DNA of 64,000 nt from Firmicutes bacterium HGW-Firmicutes-11 (GCA_002840285.1 PHAE01000009.1:1-64000); one strand, 5' to 3'; counted from the stretch's first letter, positions 8,606-17,255 are shown. Translations and numbers: made by a program. Notes: a model not told the origin generated them from the sequence alone.

Positions 8606-8634
8606 AACTAGTTCTCCTCAAACTGCCAGTTTCA

Positions 8635-10071
8635 CTAACTATCTTTTGTGATTTTGATATTTTCTCCCCTTTGATGTATGACGGCACTTATTACGTTACC
8701 TTCCATATCTCTTATAAAGGATAATTGAATGTCCATTATTTCATGAATGAAAAAGTCTTTAGATGCAGGGTAGAACAATTGTTTAGAAGCATCTGAGGTG
8801 TCTACATAAAGACTCTCTCCATCGGTAGTAATTACTATGTCTATCTGCGGATGACTATATTTTCCTATATATTCATCATAATTCTCAGCATCTATGTGGA
8901 TTCTGGTGTATTGTTGTGATTCACTTGTTCCAAACTCCCTAACTACCATGGCTTTAACGACTTCAGGCGTATGCGTCGCGCGCGACTGCGTAAAATATAG
9001 GACCATTAATTTTTTCTCGGGTATCGCAAAGGCGATTGTCCCGTCAGACCCCCCATGGCCAAAATAGTCACCAATTTCCCAAAGATAGCCATACTTATCA
9101 TTGAAGTTCCCTGGAGTCAACGCATTGACCACCGATTCCTCTGATAGATACCGATGTGAATCTATACTGCCCTTGTTCATCCACATATATAGAAATTTAG
9201 CATAGTCCAATGGAGTTGAGTACATTCCACCGCTTGCTCTAAAATAATTTACTGCCTGTTTCTCTGAACTATCCCAGTACTTAACGTATTCGTTTCCTTC
9301 CCTGAAATAAGTCGCACTGATTCTGTCTCTAATCTCTTCATCTTCTACCAGATCACAAAATGTATCACTCATTTCTAACGGCGCTATAATCTTGTCTTCA
9401 ATGTATTTTTCTACAGGCATTCCTGACACTTCTGCGATTACCGCACCGAGTACTGCTACACCTGCATCACTATAGATATATCTGGTTCCTGGTTCAAATC
9501 GTGGTCCATGTGTACCGATATCGTCGACCACTTCTCTTAAACTGTTATATGTCTCATAATCTCTTGGAAATCCCGGTTGATCAAACCCACCGGTATGTGT
9601 CAAAAGTTGTTCGATAGTAACAGCTTCCGACGAGGGATTATCAAAAGATGGCAAGAATTTTGATACTGGATCAGATAAATGAAGCTTTCCTTCTTCTGCT
9701 AACATCAGCGCTGAAGTAGCAATAAAAGGCTTTGTCATTGACCGAATACGAAAAATCGTATTCTTTTTCATGGGAATTTCTTCTTCTTTATTCATCCATC
9801 CAAAGGTTTCGTGTACTACGATTTCTCGATTCTCAATCACCAACAATTCTGCGCCCACGACTTCACCAATATTCACCCAGTTGTCGATTTGGTTCAAAAT
9901 GGAATCAAACCTAATGCTACTATCATCCGCAGATGTACTATATTTAAATATTCCTGTATCAGTGCCTGCAGAATCCTGATTATTTGTTTTCAATAAGGCT
10001 AAAAAAATTATGCATATCAAAAATACTATGATTATCGCTATGACTATAACTTTTAAAGACTTGGCTTTCAT
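8635..10071 (-). CDS. Membrane-anchored serine hydrolase of the beta-lactamase fold
   Basis: The 478-residue protein has an N-terminal membrane anchor (about residues 7-29) and a penicillin-binding-protein/class C beta-lactamase-like domain at about 60-375. The three active-site elements are visible: SMTK (Ser-x-x-Lys) near 111, YSD in place of Tyr-x-Asn near 200, and HGGSDG near 350. A C-terminal extension of about 100 residues resembles the beta-strand domains that follow such domains in esterases and peptidases. It acts outside the membrane, probably as a peptidase or esterase. Drug resistance is not implied. The start overlaps the upstream stop (ATGA). Confidence 0.85.
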   Translation of the reverse strand: MKAKSLKVIVIAIIIVFLICIIFLALLKTNNQDSAGTDTGIFKYSTSADDSSIRFDSILNQIDNWVNIGEVVGAELLVIENREIVVHETFGWMNKEEEIPMKKNTIFRIRSMTKPFIATSALMLAEEGKLHLSDPVSKFLPSFDNPSSEAVTIEQLLTHTGGFDQPGFPRDYETYNSLREVVDDIGTHGPRFEPGTRYIYSDAGVAVLGAVIAEVSGMPVEKYIEDKIIAPLEMSDTFCDLVEDEEIRDRISATYFREGNEYVKYWDSSEKQAVNYFRASGGMYSTPLDYAKFLYMWMNKGSIDSHRYLSEESVVNALTPGNFNDKYGYLWEIGDYFGHGGSDGTIAFAIPEKKLMVLYFTQSRATHTPEVVKAMVVREFGTSESQQYTRIHIDAENYDEYIGKYSHPQIDIVITTDGESLYVDTSDASKQLFYPASKDFFIHEIMDIQLSFIRDMEGNVISAVIHQRGENIKITKDS

Positions 10072-10253
10072 TCATTATCCTCCTTGCTTTTCACAATATG
10101 CCCAACGATCGCGCCTAAAATAAGCCCTACGGCTGTACCGATCCCCGCCCAAATGACAGTGCCGGTTATAATAAGGCTTACGCCTGCCCCTATTGCCGTC
10201 CCGAAAACCAATCCGATTCCTGCATAAGGAATCTTTGCATTATACTTCGTCAT
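10068..10253 (-). CDS. Small glycine-rich membrane protein
   Basis: This 61-residue protein has two hydrophobic segments rich in Gly and Ala (AGIGLVFGTAIGAGVSLIITG and a following AGIGTAVGLILGAIVGHIV) and a charged tail ending KSKEDNE. Glycine-zipper-like helices of this sort pack in membranes; no function is known. It lies 22 bases downstream of the preceding membrane-protein gene, and its stop overlaps the start of the beta-lactamase-fold gene, so it is a genuine operon member. It may be a partner or immunity-like component of its neighbours, but nothing in the sequence proves this. Confidence 0.65.
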   Translation of the reverse strand: MTKYNAKIPYAGIGLVFGTAIGAGVSLIITGTVIWAGIGTAVGLILGAIVGHIVKSKEDNE

Positions 10254-10275
10254 GTTTTCACCTCATTCCCTCAAT

Positions 10276-10758
10276 TTATTCGTCGGAGTCAATGTATTTA
10301 GCATCCATTTGGTCTTGTCTTTTTTTGTTGATTATATAAAGAAGCTCAAAACCTATAAATGCAACAATTGCTCCACAAGCAAAAGTGATAAGAGTCGCCA
10401 TTGCAATACCAGTTGCTCCACCCATTTGTTCCAGGCCCAGATTTGTGGTATTCAGTGCTGTCGTTATAACTGCAATGGTTACACCGCAAACGATACTGTT
10501 CAATACGACAATTTTTTGGCCTTTGAAGGTCTCGGTGAAAAGATTGTTCCCCGCTATAATATTTCTGCTCACAACATAAATTGCTGCTATCATAACAAAG
10601 ATAAATTCTGCAGCGTATTGAGAAAATGGCGCATCAAACATAAATTGCTGTAGCAGGATCGAGGCGATCAATCCGAAATATACAATTCCAAAAGCATCGC
10701 TTCCTATCTTTCTTTTTTGAGTGACGATTCTCTCGTCTTGAATCTTAAAATTTTTCAT
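10276..10758 (-). CDS. Four-helix membrane protein next to XRE regulator (DUF6773-like)
   Basis: Started at 10758, where GGGAGGAACACT directly precedes the ATG, the protein has 160 residues. A short charged N-terminus (KIQDERIVTQKRKIG) is followed by four membrane segments and a polar tail. It resembles the DUF6773-type proteins of Clostridia, which are regularly encoded next to small XRE regulators. The name is from memory and the function is unknown. The start lies 14 bases inside the end of the XRE gene, indicating translational coupling. Confidence 0.7.
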   Translation of the reverse strand: MKNFKIQDERIVTQKRKIGSDAFGIVYFGLIASILLQQFMFDAPFSQYAAEFIFVMIAAIYVVSRNIIAGNNLFTETFKGQKIVVLNSIVCGVTIAVITTALNTTNLGLEQMGGATGIAMATLITFACGAIVAFIGFELLYIINKKRQDQMDAKYIDSDE

Positions 10759-10954
10759 AGTGTTCCTCCCAAAATAAATCATTCAATGTTTTATCCAATG
10801 CTTTGCAGATCGATATGCAAAGATTAAGTGTTGGATTATAATCACCAGCTTCGATCAGTCCGATCGTTTGCCTTGTTACACCAGCTTTTTTTGCCAAATC
10901 TTCTTGCTTCATGTCAAGTTCCATGCGTGCAATTTTCATACGTTTGTTTTTCAT
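10745..10954 (-). CDS. Small XRE-family (Cro/CI-like) regulator
   Basis: The 69-residue protein is little more than one helix-turn-helix domain: LDMKQEDLAKKAGVTRQTIG followed by IEAGDYNPTLNLCISICKALDKTLNDLFW. This compact type is common in Bacillota and typically represses a short adjacent operon encoding membrane proteins. It starts the minus-strand run that continues to about 7.4 kb with overlaps or gaps below 30 bases. A near-consensus promoter with a palindrome over its -35 box lies 23-50 bases upstream of the start, suggesting autoregulation. Confidence 0.85.
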   Translation of the reverse strand: MKNKRMKIARMELDMKQEDLAKKAGVTRQTIGLIEAGDYNPTLNLCISICKALDKTLNDLFWEEHYEKF

Positions 10955-10976
10955 AACCCACCTCGCAATAATGAAT

Positions 10977-11005
10977 ATTATAACGTAAACATTACATCAT
11001 GTAAA
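10977..11005 (-). promoter_or_regulatory. Promoter and operator of the XRE-led operon
   Basis: On the minus strand TTTACA (11005-11000), a 17-base spacer and TATAAT (10982-10977) form a near-consensus promoter. The perfect 6-1-6 palindrome TTACATCATGTAA (10992-11004) covers the -35 box. The related half-site GTAAACATTAC lies beside it. This is probably the operator of the XRE regulator encoded directly downstream. Confidence 0.7.
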
Positions 11006-11157
11006 GTATATATTGCATTTGCTAAAACTGAAGGCGCTTATTCATGTCCATCATTCATTTCGCATATAGGTTTTGGATGGCCTCATACCGTAAAATGGAA
11101 CTTTCTCCACTCCCGCTATGTCTAATCGATCACAAATAACATTTGGAGGTGTGTAGT

Positions 11158-12075
11158 ATGAAAGCTCAAAAAAAGGGATTCGCTTTCGCGTTGATCCTTA
11201 GTTTAACCTTGGTAGTGGCAAGCGTCGCTACACCAATGATGGCATTTGCTGATGCATCCGGCATCGAAGCGCCAAGTATATCCGATCAGCTCAAGGGTGA
11301 TGCAATTGTGAAAGTACCCCTGATCGATGATCAGCTGTTTGTCACTGTCAATGAGATGGATCTTGTTCTGAACATATCGGAAGAAACCCTGGTGATCGAT
11401 TCCAAGACAGGTCTGCCGGCATCTTTGGAAGACCTCAAAGCCGATGATGCTATTTTTGTCTATTACAGCGCAGCTATTATGAAAAGCTTGCCACCGCAAT
11501 CCCATGCGATTGCGATCGTTACCCAGGTAGAAAAGAATAAAATTCATGCGGAGCTCTTCACCGTCAAGGAGATCATCTCTGAGAAAGACGGTGAAATCCG
11601 CGCTCTCAACAAGGAAGGCGATCTTATTGTCGCCTTTTTAGAAGAAATCTCACTAACCCCTTTTAAAACGAAACAGATCGTAACCATCGATGACATCAAA
11701 ATTGGAACGCAACTCTTTATTTGGTACGACATCGTGGCTTTGAGCTATCCGGGTCAAACAGCTGCAACAAAAGCTGTGCTGGTTGGTCAATTGGATGAGA
11801 ATGGTTTCCTCACGCTCCCTTTGCGTGCCGTCGCTGAAAGCTTAGGTTTTCAGGTTACCTGGAATGGTGAAGAACGTAGCGTCCTTCTCGACGACGGTGT
11901 CGTGAAGACTACTCTCTTTATTGGTGAAGACAGCTATTTTAGAGCGAGTAGCCAGGCCATTGGAATCACACAGACGTTCCAACTGGGATCAGCGCCAACG
12001 ATCGTCGACAGTAGAACCTATGTGCCTGCATCGTTCTTTCGTTTCATTCACAGCGATAATGGTGAGGTTAAATAG
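11158..12075 (+). CDS. Secreted protein with copper-amine-oxidase-like (stalk) domain
   Basis: The protein has 305 residues when started at the ATG behind GGAGGTGTGTAGT. A signal peptide (about residues 1-33, ending near MMAFADA) is followed by two related segments of unknown type (about 45-215). The C-terminal domain contains LPLRAVAESLGFQVTWNGEERSV and ends near IVDSRTYVPASFFRF, the pattern of the copper amine oxidase N-terminal or stalk domain. That domain is a non-catalytic extracellular module in Bacillota. It stands alone with its own promoter region and ends in a strong shared terminator. The role is unknown. Confidence 0.75.
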   Translation: MKAQKKGFAFALILSLTLVVASVATPMMAFADASGIEAPSISDQLKGDAIVKVPLIDDQLFVTVNEMDLVLNISEETLVIDSKTGLPASLEDLKADDAIFVYYSAAIMKSLPPQSHAIAIVTQVEKNKIHAELFTVKEIISEKDGEIRALNKEGDLIVAFLEEISLTPFKTKQIVTIDDIKIGTQLFIWYDIVALSYPGQTAATKAVLVGQLDENGFLTLPLRAVAESLGFQVTWNGEERSVLLDDGVVKTTLFIGEDSYFRASSQAIGITQTFQLGSAPTIVDSRTYVPASFFRFIHSDNGEVK

Positions 12076-12112
12076 AACTCAAATAAAATCTTTCGGATTG
12101 CCCACGGTAAAG

Positions 12113-12153
12113 AAAAAGGCACCCTACGCAATATGACATAGGGTGCCTTTTTT
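12113..12153. terminator. Bidirectional rho-independent terminator
   Basis: A perfect 12-base stem (12115-12126 with 12139-12150, core GGCACCCTA) around a 12-base loop is flanked by A-runs on one side and T-runs on the other. It therefore serves both the secreted-protein gene ending at 12075 and the convergent AraC gene ending at 12153. Confidence 0.9.
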
Positions 12154-13067
12154 CATTTTGATTCAGATCGTTGTCTAACCGGTCTTGCTTCGATATACCC
12201 TCTGTATCCTTGCGGTTCAAGTTGAAATCTTGGACCATCATCGTCTGCCCATTCAAATCCATAAATCTCTGGATTGTAGGTTTTCATTATTTGCCACAAT
12301 TCATCAATCGCCTCTTCAAAGTTTTCATCCTCATAGGGTTCTCCTTGAAAAACCATCATCTTACATGGTTCAAGCTCGATAATCTCAAACCCTTCCGGAA
12401 TCTCTCCAGCATAATTTCGAGGCACTTCCACGCCCTGAACATACTGGGAAGTCCCTGCGTTTACCAACTTCTTGGGTAGCCACATACCAGCAGGTTCGTA
12501 CATAGCTTCTTTGATACTTGAAAGCACTCCCCACACATCGCAGCCTACTTCTTCGCAATACTCAAAATAGTGGGTTGCTTTGACGCCTCTTTTTAAAATT
12601 AGCTTTCTTGATGGCCTTTCCACCACCTGTACAAAAACGGTATGTGTGCTTTTCTTTTCTGACATTTCTGTATCTCCTTTTTGTAATGTAAGGTAAAAAT
12701 CCCGGATGCGATCGGGCATAAATAGCTGGATCGGTGTAGGATTATCACTGTACTTTTTCGGAGATAATCCAAATTGTTTTGTAAAAGCTCTGGTAAAACC
12801 TTCGTGAGAGTCAAAAACAAAATCAAATGCCACATCAATAATTTTGGGTTGATTGTCTCTTAATACCAGTGCAGCTTTGCTCAGTCTTAACGCTCTCAAA
12901 TAATCAAATGGCGACTTCCCTGTCAGTTCTTTAAATAGTCTTGCCGAATGCCATTGTGAATAACCAGCTGCTTTTGCAAGGTCACTCAGCGTAATTGCCG
13001 AATTGATGTTTTCATGCATATAATCTTGCATTCGCTGAACCGCTTTTATTATTTCCCATCGCTCCAT
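12153..13067 (-). CDS. AraC family regulator with GyrI-like effector domain
   Basis: The 304-residue protein starts with an AraC/XylS DNA-binding domain (about 8-110) with two helix-turn-helix motifs (LSDLAKAAGYSQWHSARLFK and IDVAFDFVFDSHEGFTRAFT). The C-terminal part (about 140-300) resembles the GyrI/effector-binding domain, in which small cationic or hydrophobic ligands bind (as in Rob and BmrR). The ending FEWADDDGPRFQLEPQGYRGYIEARPV is typical. AAGGAGGTG precedes the start. No obvious target gene is adjacent, so it may act on distant promoters. Its stop codon touches the terminator shared with the convergent gene. Confidence 0.85.
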   Translation of the reverse strand: MERWEIIKAVQRMQDYMHENINSAITLSDLAKAAGYSQWHSARLFKELTGKSPFDYLRALRLSKAALVLRDNQPKIIDVAFDFVFDSHEGFTRAFTKQFGLSPKKYSDNPTPIQLFMPDRIRDFYLTLQKGDTEMSEKKSTHTVFVQVVERPSRKLILKRGVKATHYFEYCEEVGCDVWGVLSSIKEAMYEPAGMWLPKKLVNAGTSQYVQGVEVPRNYAGEIPEGFEIIELEPCKMMVFQGEPYEDENFEEAIDELWQIMKTYNPEIYGFEWADDDGPRFQLEPQGYRGYIEARPVRQRSESK

Positions 13068-13149
13068 GTTTTCACCTCCTTTTACAGGATGCCATATTAT
13101 CTAAGATTTTTCTTGACTTGAATTGCTATAATGGATATCTAATCATTTG

Positions 13150-13854
13150 CTATTCATTTATGTTCGCCAAGAATTCCTTGATGGCTTCTACAGCGATGTC
13201 TTGTTGTTCTTCTCTTGAAATCGTTGCGTCGGTATCTCCCTTTTGCTTGCCGTAATTGCCGAACTGGGCATGGTTCCCGCCTTCTATGACGACAATATTT
13301 TTCGTATAATCGATCTTCTCTGCAACACTTGTGTTGAATGAGCCGTAAATTGTCAGCGCGTTTTCCTCCGGATAATCGCCATAGATGTAAGCGCCAAGCA
13401 AAATCAACCCTTTCACTTTGTCCTGATTCTTTGATGCATAATCACTGGCCATTGCGCCGCCCATGGAATGCCCTGCGATATACCAGTTCTTAATGTCAGG
13501 GAATTGATCCAAAATATCATCGGCAGTAGCTGGATCGAAAATGGCCATATTAAAGGGCATTTTGACTAAAATGCAAGTAATGCCAGCGCTTTGCTTGATT
13601 TTCTCCAGAATCGGCAGATAGGCGAAGTATTCCACCTTGGCACCGGGATAAAAGATCATCGCGGTGTCGACGGGCGTGGCTGGAGATAGAATAATGAGGT
13701 CGTCTTCCACTTGGGTGAGTGCTTCGCTTTGCATCGCTGCATTGGCCACATCATCTGCTCTGTAATAATCCGATGCATAGATCAGAAAGCCGACGACCAA
13801 AAAAATCACAAGCGATACGATCGAAATAAAAACTATTTTTAGTCTTTTTTTCAT
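13150..13854 (-). CDS. Membrane-anchored alpha/beta hydrolase
   Basis: The 234-residue protein has an N-terminal membrane anchor or uncleaved signal (about residues 5-27) and a compact alpha/beta-hydrolase domain. The oxyanion-hole strand reads AMIFYPGAKVEYFAY. The nucleophile elbow is GHSMGG near 134, and GGNHAQFG near 205 holds the probable catalytic His. This matches the family of small extracytoplasmic hydrolases seen in Bacillota (alpha/beta hydrolase 5 type). The substrate is unknown. It lies 13 bases downstream of the ferredoxin-domain gene on the same strand; a functional link is not evident. Confidence 0.75.
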   Translation of the reverse strand: MKKRLKIVFISIVSLVIFLVVGFLIYASDYYRADDVANAAMQSEALTQVEDDLIILSPATPVDTAMIFYPGAKVEYFAYLPILEKIKQSAGITCILVKMPFNMAIFDPATADDILDQFPDIKNWYIAGHSMGGAMASDYASKNQDKVKGLILLGAYIYGDYPEENALTIYGSFNTSVAEKIDYTKNIVVIEGGNHAQFGNYGKQKGDTDATISREEQQDIAVEAIKEFLANINE

Positions 13855-13867
13855 CGATATCCCACCT

Positions 13868-15139
13868 TCACCTTTTACTGGCCAACAATCGGTCCAAATA
13901 AATAGATTTAAACTGTTTACTCGCCATCATTTGTTTTAAAGGCGGTAGTTTGAGAATCACTCCAAGCACTGCCGCCATGGCACGATGGTTGGCAAATGCC
14001 TGGTTATCAAATATGAGGTTTTGAAGGGTTCCTTTTTCGATTGCCTGCAGTACGAATCTATGTGTACTATTCACCGGGGTAATGACTTGGATCTCTCTCC
14101 GTATCAATTCGATGGCTTTTGAGGGACAAACACGTACACATACCCCACAGCCAAGGCATACCTCATTATCAACTTGAGCTACCTTCTTGTCCTTACTGCT
14201 ATTTGTCATAGAGATTGCCAATACGGGACATACCTTCTCACATTTGCCGCATCCCGAACATTCTTTTAAAATGTTCGGAATATAATTTGTGGTAGCCACT
14301 GGTTGCATTGGACTAAATTTTCTTGCTGCCTGCAACGCTTCGCAGCAACAACCACAACAGTTGCAAATAAACGCCGGGGACTCACGAACATTTTCACCTA
14401 TTTGAACCAGATTCGCGTCATAAGAACGTTCCAATACATCCAATGCTTCCTTCTTATCAATCAATCTGGCATGCTGTCCGTTTTCCGCAAGCGAGCGGGC
14501 AACATTTCCCAACGTGAGGCAGACATCCAATGGCGCATTCATTTCGCAAAGCTGACTTGCATGCAACATCTTATGCCTGCAATAGCAAGTTCCAAGGCCG
14601 ATATAGGTTTCTTCCTCAATGATATGGCTGGCTCTTTCATAATCCAAGATATGAATTGTATTCTCATTGGTTAAAATTGGCTCTTGCACATAAACGCGTC
14701 CAAGATGTGTTTCGGTTGCAAAGAACAAGTCCTTCACAAAATCTTCTTCCACATTCATATACTGATAATACAATTCACTTAAAAACTTCTGATCGATGTC
14801 GCCTCTCGTACGCATCAGTGCAAATTCAATAAACCCGGCCATCGGCGGCGGCATTACGAATTGACGGGCTCCATGATAGAAAGAATCCACAAGCAAGGCT
14901 TTCTGGCAAAGGTTCTCTAAAAGAGCTTCTGCTTTTCCTTCGCTGGTATTCCAGATTTTTGCTGCTTTTTTCGCAGTAAAAGGGCGAACCGGTAATAAAG
15001 CAACCAATTTTGCTTCTTGTTCTGTGAATAGAACTTGCAAAATACGATATAGACTCTCGGTTGGTGGAGCTCCTTGTGTAAACCAGTTGATTCTTTCTTC
15101 TAAATTCTTATAGGCATCTTTGCTTGTGATATGTCCCAT
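13868..15139 (-). CDS. 4Fe-4S dicluster protein with N-terminal winged-helix-like part
   Basis: The protein has 423 residues from the start behind GAAGGTGA. The N-terminal 100 residues look like a winged-helix module ([29 protein letters not shown]). The middle part carries scattered Cys ([16 protein letters not shown]). Near 300-360 lie two classical ferredoxin motifs, [12 protein letters not shown] and [12 protein letters not shown], each binding one [4Fe-4S] cluster. The combination suggests an electron-carrying protein with a nucleic-acid or protein-binding module, as in other clostridial 4Fe-4S proteins of unknown role. A redox-sensing regulator is conceivable but not shown. Confidence 0.75.
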   Translation of the reverse strand: MGHITSKDAYKNLEERINWFTQGAPPTESLYRILQVLFTEQEAKLVALLPVRPFTAKKAAKIWNTSEGKAEALLENLCQKALLVDSFYHGARQFVMPPPMAGFIEFALMRTRGDIDQKFLSELYYQYMNVEEDFVKDLFFATETHLGRVYVQEPILTNENTIHILDYERASHIIEEETYIGLGTCYCRHKMLHASQLCEMNAPLDVCLTLGNVARSLAENGQHARLIDKKEALDVLERSYDANLVQIGENVRESPAFICNCCGCCCEALQAARKFSPMQPVATTNYIPNILKECSGCGKCEKVCPVLAISMTNSSKDKKVAQVDNEVCLGCGVCVRVCPSKAIELIRREIQVITPVNSTHRFVLQAIEKGTLQNLIFDNQAFANHRAMAAVLGVILKLPPLKQMMASKQFKSIYLDRLLASKR

Positions 15140-15190
15140 GAGTTCACCTTCCCACAATACTGCGCCGTCTTTACATCGTTATTATACACT

Positions 15191-15243
15191 TTATTAAAAA
15201 CCTCGTAAATTCCAACATGGCTTGGTGGAATTTACGAGGTTTT
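15191..15243 (-). terminator. Long hairpin terminator downstream of the DUF2769 gene
   Basis: An 18-base perfect stem (15197-15214 with 15226-15243) with an 11-base loop is followed on the minus strand by TTTT then AATAAAG. It lies 53 bases after the DUF2769 gene and should end its transcription before the ferredoxin gene. Read on the plus strand it also ends in TTTT, but no plus-strand gene precedes it. Confidence 0.8.
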
Positions 15244-15295
15244 ACAATTGTCTACTTTCGCTTACTGATCTTGAGCGTTTAAGAAGATAGGTGTT

Positions 15296-15574
15296 CTATT
15301 TTCCGCCTGCAGCCACGCAAAAGTATCCCTTCTCCAGCTGATACTCTTTATGGACTTCACAGTCTGCACAGATGCAACCTTTTTCTTCATCAATGCAATG
15401 GCTCTCTTCGTATGCGCAGAACATAGCCTCCGCATGGATCCTATAATCTGTACCGACCATCGTTAGAATCACATTGCTTGTCAACGATCTCTTTTTGCAG
15501 GCAAAGGCGTAGCTTGGGCATGTCATACAAATACATTTCTCGAGGTTTTCCTTCGTTCGATCGACTTTTGACAT
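15296..15574 (-). CDS. DUF2769 cysteine-rich protein
   Basis: This small protein of 92 residues has nine cysteines in pairs: CICMTCPSYAFACKK near the start, FCAYEESHC in the middle, and CICADCEVHKEY near the end. This matches DUF2769, a family of putative metal- or cluster-binding proteins found in anaerobes and archaea. The ATG at 15574 has GAGGAG about 7 bases upstream; a TTG two codons earlier is also open. It is a single-gene unit ended by a long hairpin. The function is unknown. Confidence 0.75.
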   Translation of the reverse strand: MSKVDRTKENLEKCICMTCPSYAFACKKRSLTSNVILTMVGTDYRIHAEAMFCAYEESHCIDEEKGCICADCEVHKEYQLEKGYFCVAAGGK

Positions 15575-15728
15575 ATTCAATCTCCTCTCTCTTTCCTAAC
15601 TGCCGTGGCATCACAATACATTAAATATTCATAATAATCTGTTAAATCAACTATATCACTAATGCATATTGCTGTAAAGTTTTGGGTACAAGTAACCAAA
15701 GTACGCAAATGTGAAAGGGGATGTAAAC

Positions 15729-16313
15729 ATGAATAAGACAATGAAAGGGCTTGCTATTGGTATTGTGATCGGAGCACTCTCAATGCTTCCCATAACTTCG
15801 CTTGCAAATTCATTCGCACAGTACATGTTGGTGGATGTCAAGTACCCAATTGTGGTTGACGATACTTTATACGAAGGCGATCTCCCTATACTTAATTATG
15901 AAGGTTACACCTATGTTCCCTTAAGAACGATGAGTGAGCTTCTCAATGTAAACATATTCTGGAACGAAACACTAAAACGGGTCGAAATCACTCATGGGAA
16001 TCCAACTCAGAATGTGGCGTTTCGTAATGTATCCATAACTGGTTCTCAAGGCGACTATGTTGTAACGGGAGAAGCGCGGATCTTCGAAGCCACTCTTCAA
16101 TACGAGGTGGAAGATGGACATAACGTTCTGCTTGCAGGCTTTGAAACTGCCAGTGCTGGCGCGCCGGCTTGGGGTACGTTCACCATCGACATCGATATCC
16201 CTGAGGCGGACTTACCGGAAAACGGAACACTGACGTTGATTTTGTTCGAAGCAAGCGCAAAGGACGGTACACCTGTGAATCAACTGTATGTGCCGCTTGA
16301 AACATTCAATTGA
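15729..16313 (+). CDS. Secreted protein with copper-amine-oxidase-like (stalk) domain
   Basis: The 194-residue protein begins with a signal peptide (about 1-26). A stalk-type copper-amine-oxidase-like domain follows at about 35-90, with LPILNYEGYTYVPLRTMSELLNVNIFWNETLKRVEI. The C-terminal half (about 100-194) is a beta-rich domain with GDYVVTGEARIFEA and GTLTLILFEASAKDGTP. This resembles the Gmad2-type immunoglobulin-like domain of Bacillota surface proteins. GGGGATG precedes the start. It is probably exported and wall-associated; nothing suggests an enzyme. It is unrelated in detail to the longer stalk-domain protein at 11.2-12.1 kb. Confidence 0.75.
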   Translation: MNKTMKGLAIGIVIGALSMLPITSLANSFAQYMLVDVKYPIVVDDTLYEGDLPILNYEGYTYVPLRTMSELLNVNIFWNETLKRVEITHGNPTQNVAFRNVSITGSQGDYVVTGEARIFEATLQYEVEDGHNVLLAGFETASAGAPAWGTFTIDIDIPEADLPENGTLTLILFEASAKDGTPVNQLYVPLETFN

Positions 16314-16320
16314 TCTCAGA

Positions 16321-16355
16321 AAAACTGTCGCCCTCTCTGACTGAGGGCGACAGTT
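16321..16355. terminator. Terminator between convergent genes
   Basis: A 13-base perfect stem (16323-16335 with 16343-16355) with a 7-base loop separates the secreted-protein gene and the methyltransferase gene. The T-run follows on the minus strand, so it mainly ends the methyltransferase gene, whose stop codon begins in the stem. Confidence 0.8.
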
Positions 16356-17119
16356 CAATACTTTTCTGCAACAACAAGCATTTCGTAATCTGTCGTTGCA
16401 AGTTTATCCTCTCTTGAATACGCACCGATTTTCGCACCGAAAATCTCAATCTTTTTATAACCCAAGGATGTAAGCAGCCATGTGATTTCGCTTGGTAAAT
16501 AGTACCGTTCATTACACTCAAGCTTATGCTCATTACCGTCATCATCCGTAAAAGCGGTGTTATTATGATCTCTCATGGTCATCAAATCAAAACCGTCGCT
16601 TTTATAGTGCGCGCCTACTTCATTCGCGCCCGCTTCATGAAAATCATCAATGGAATGAAATAGGGGAAACAAACCATTAAGCGTCGTAAAAATGAACTTG
16701 GCGGAACTCTTTAAAGATTTGGTTACGTTTTTCAAGATCTCAAAGTTCATTTCGTCCGTTTCCATCAATGGAAACCCACCTTCACAAAGCATAATGGCTA
16801 CATCAAACTGGTTTTCAAAAGGTAGATTTCTGGCATCATGCATTAAAAACTCGATCTCCAGGCTTTCTGTCTCAGCCTTTGTTTTCGCTTTTTTTAACTG
16901 TGATTCGGATAAATCAATTCCCGTAACGACGTAACCTCTTTTTGTAAGCTCAATGGAATGTCTACCGGTTCCACAGCCAACATCAATTATTTTTAATGAC
17001 TTATCGCCATTAAGCTCTTTCTCTATAAAATCACATTCACCTATCGTTCCTTGTGTGAAAGACTCTTTATCATACATCTCCCCATAATTCTCAAATAATA
17101 CTTCATACCATTGTTTCAT
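16355..17119 (-). CDS. Class I SAM-dependent methyltransferase
   Basis: The 254-residue protein carries the SAM-binding motifs of class I methyltransferases: IIDVGCGTGRHSIELTKRG (motif I, about 38-57), the acidic end of strand 2 in VTGIDLSESQL, then LMHDARNLPFENQFDVAIML. The acceptor substrate is not predictable; the family includes small-molecule methyltransferases. A GGAGG site precedes the ATG. Upstream on the same strand lie gene remnants, so it probably has its own promoter or read-through from them. Confidence 0.8.
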   Translation of the reverse strand: MKQWYEVLFENYGEMYDKESFTQGTIGECDFIEKELNGDKSLKIIDVGCGTGRHSIELTKRGYVVTGIDLSESQLKKAKTKAETESLEIEFLMHDARNLPFENQFDVAIMLCEGGFPLMETDEMNFEILKNVTKSLKSSAKFIFTTLNGLFPLFHSIDDFHEAGANEVGAHYKSDGFDLMTMRDHNNTAFTDDDGNEHKLECNERYYLPSEITWLLTSLGYKKIEIFGAKIGAYSREDKLATTDYEMLVVAEKY

Positions 17120-17145
17120 GATTCACTAGCCTCCTAGTTATCGCT

Positions 17146-17241
17146 TTATTTCATGCTCAAAGCTTCAATTGCTTGTTCTTCATCAGGCAGGAAGAATATA
17201 TCTTTTCCTTAATTGTTTTTTTCGACAGTTGTTATTTCCAT
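17146..17241 (-). pseudogene. Short coding remnant with in-frame stop
   Basis: Behind GAAGGAG an ATG opens a frame reading MEITTVEKNN, a TAA stop at 17211-17209, and then in the same frame GKDIFFLPDEEQAIEALSMK before a second stop. The second half looks like real protein sequence. It could be a gene remnant with a nonsense mutation or chance. It is reported with low confidence because it sits directly behind a gene that is clearly broken. Confidence 0.3.
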
Positions 17242-17255
17242 AATCGATTTCTCCT

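Noticed and set aside
8635-10071. Beta-lactamase antibiotic resistance gene
   Set aside because: The fold motifs are those of the wide serine hydrolase/PBP family, with YSD instead of YxN and a long extra domain; nothing points to beta-lactam hydrolysis.
11158-12075. Copper amine oxidase enzyme
   Set aside because: Only the non-catalytic stalk-type domain is present; there is no topaquinone or copper site.
15191-15243. Long inverted repeat as a mobile element end
   Set aside because: Its position just after the DUF2769 gene and the adjoining T-run fit a terminator; no second end or transposase is nearby.
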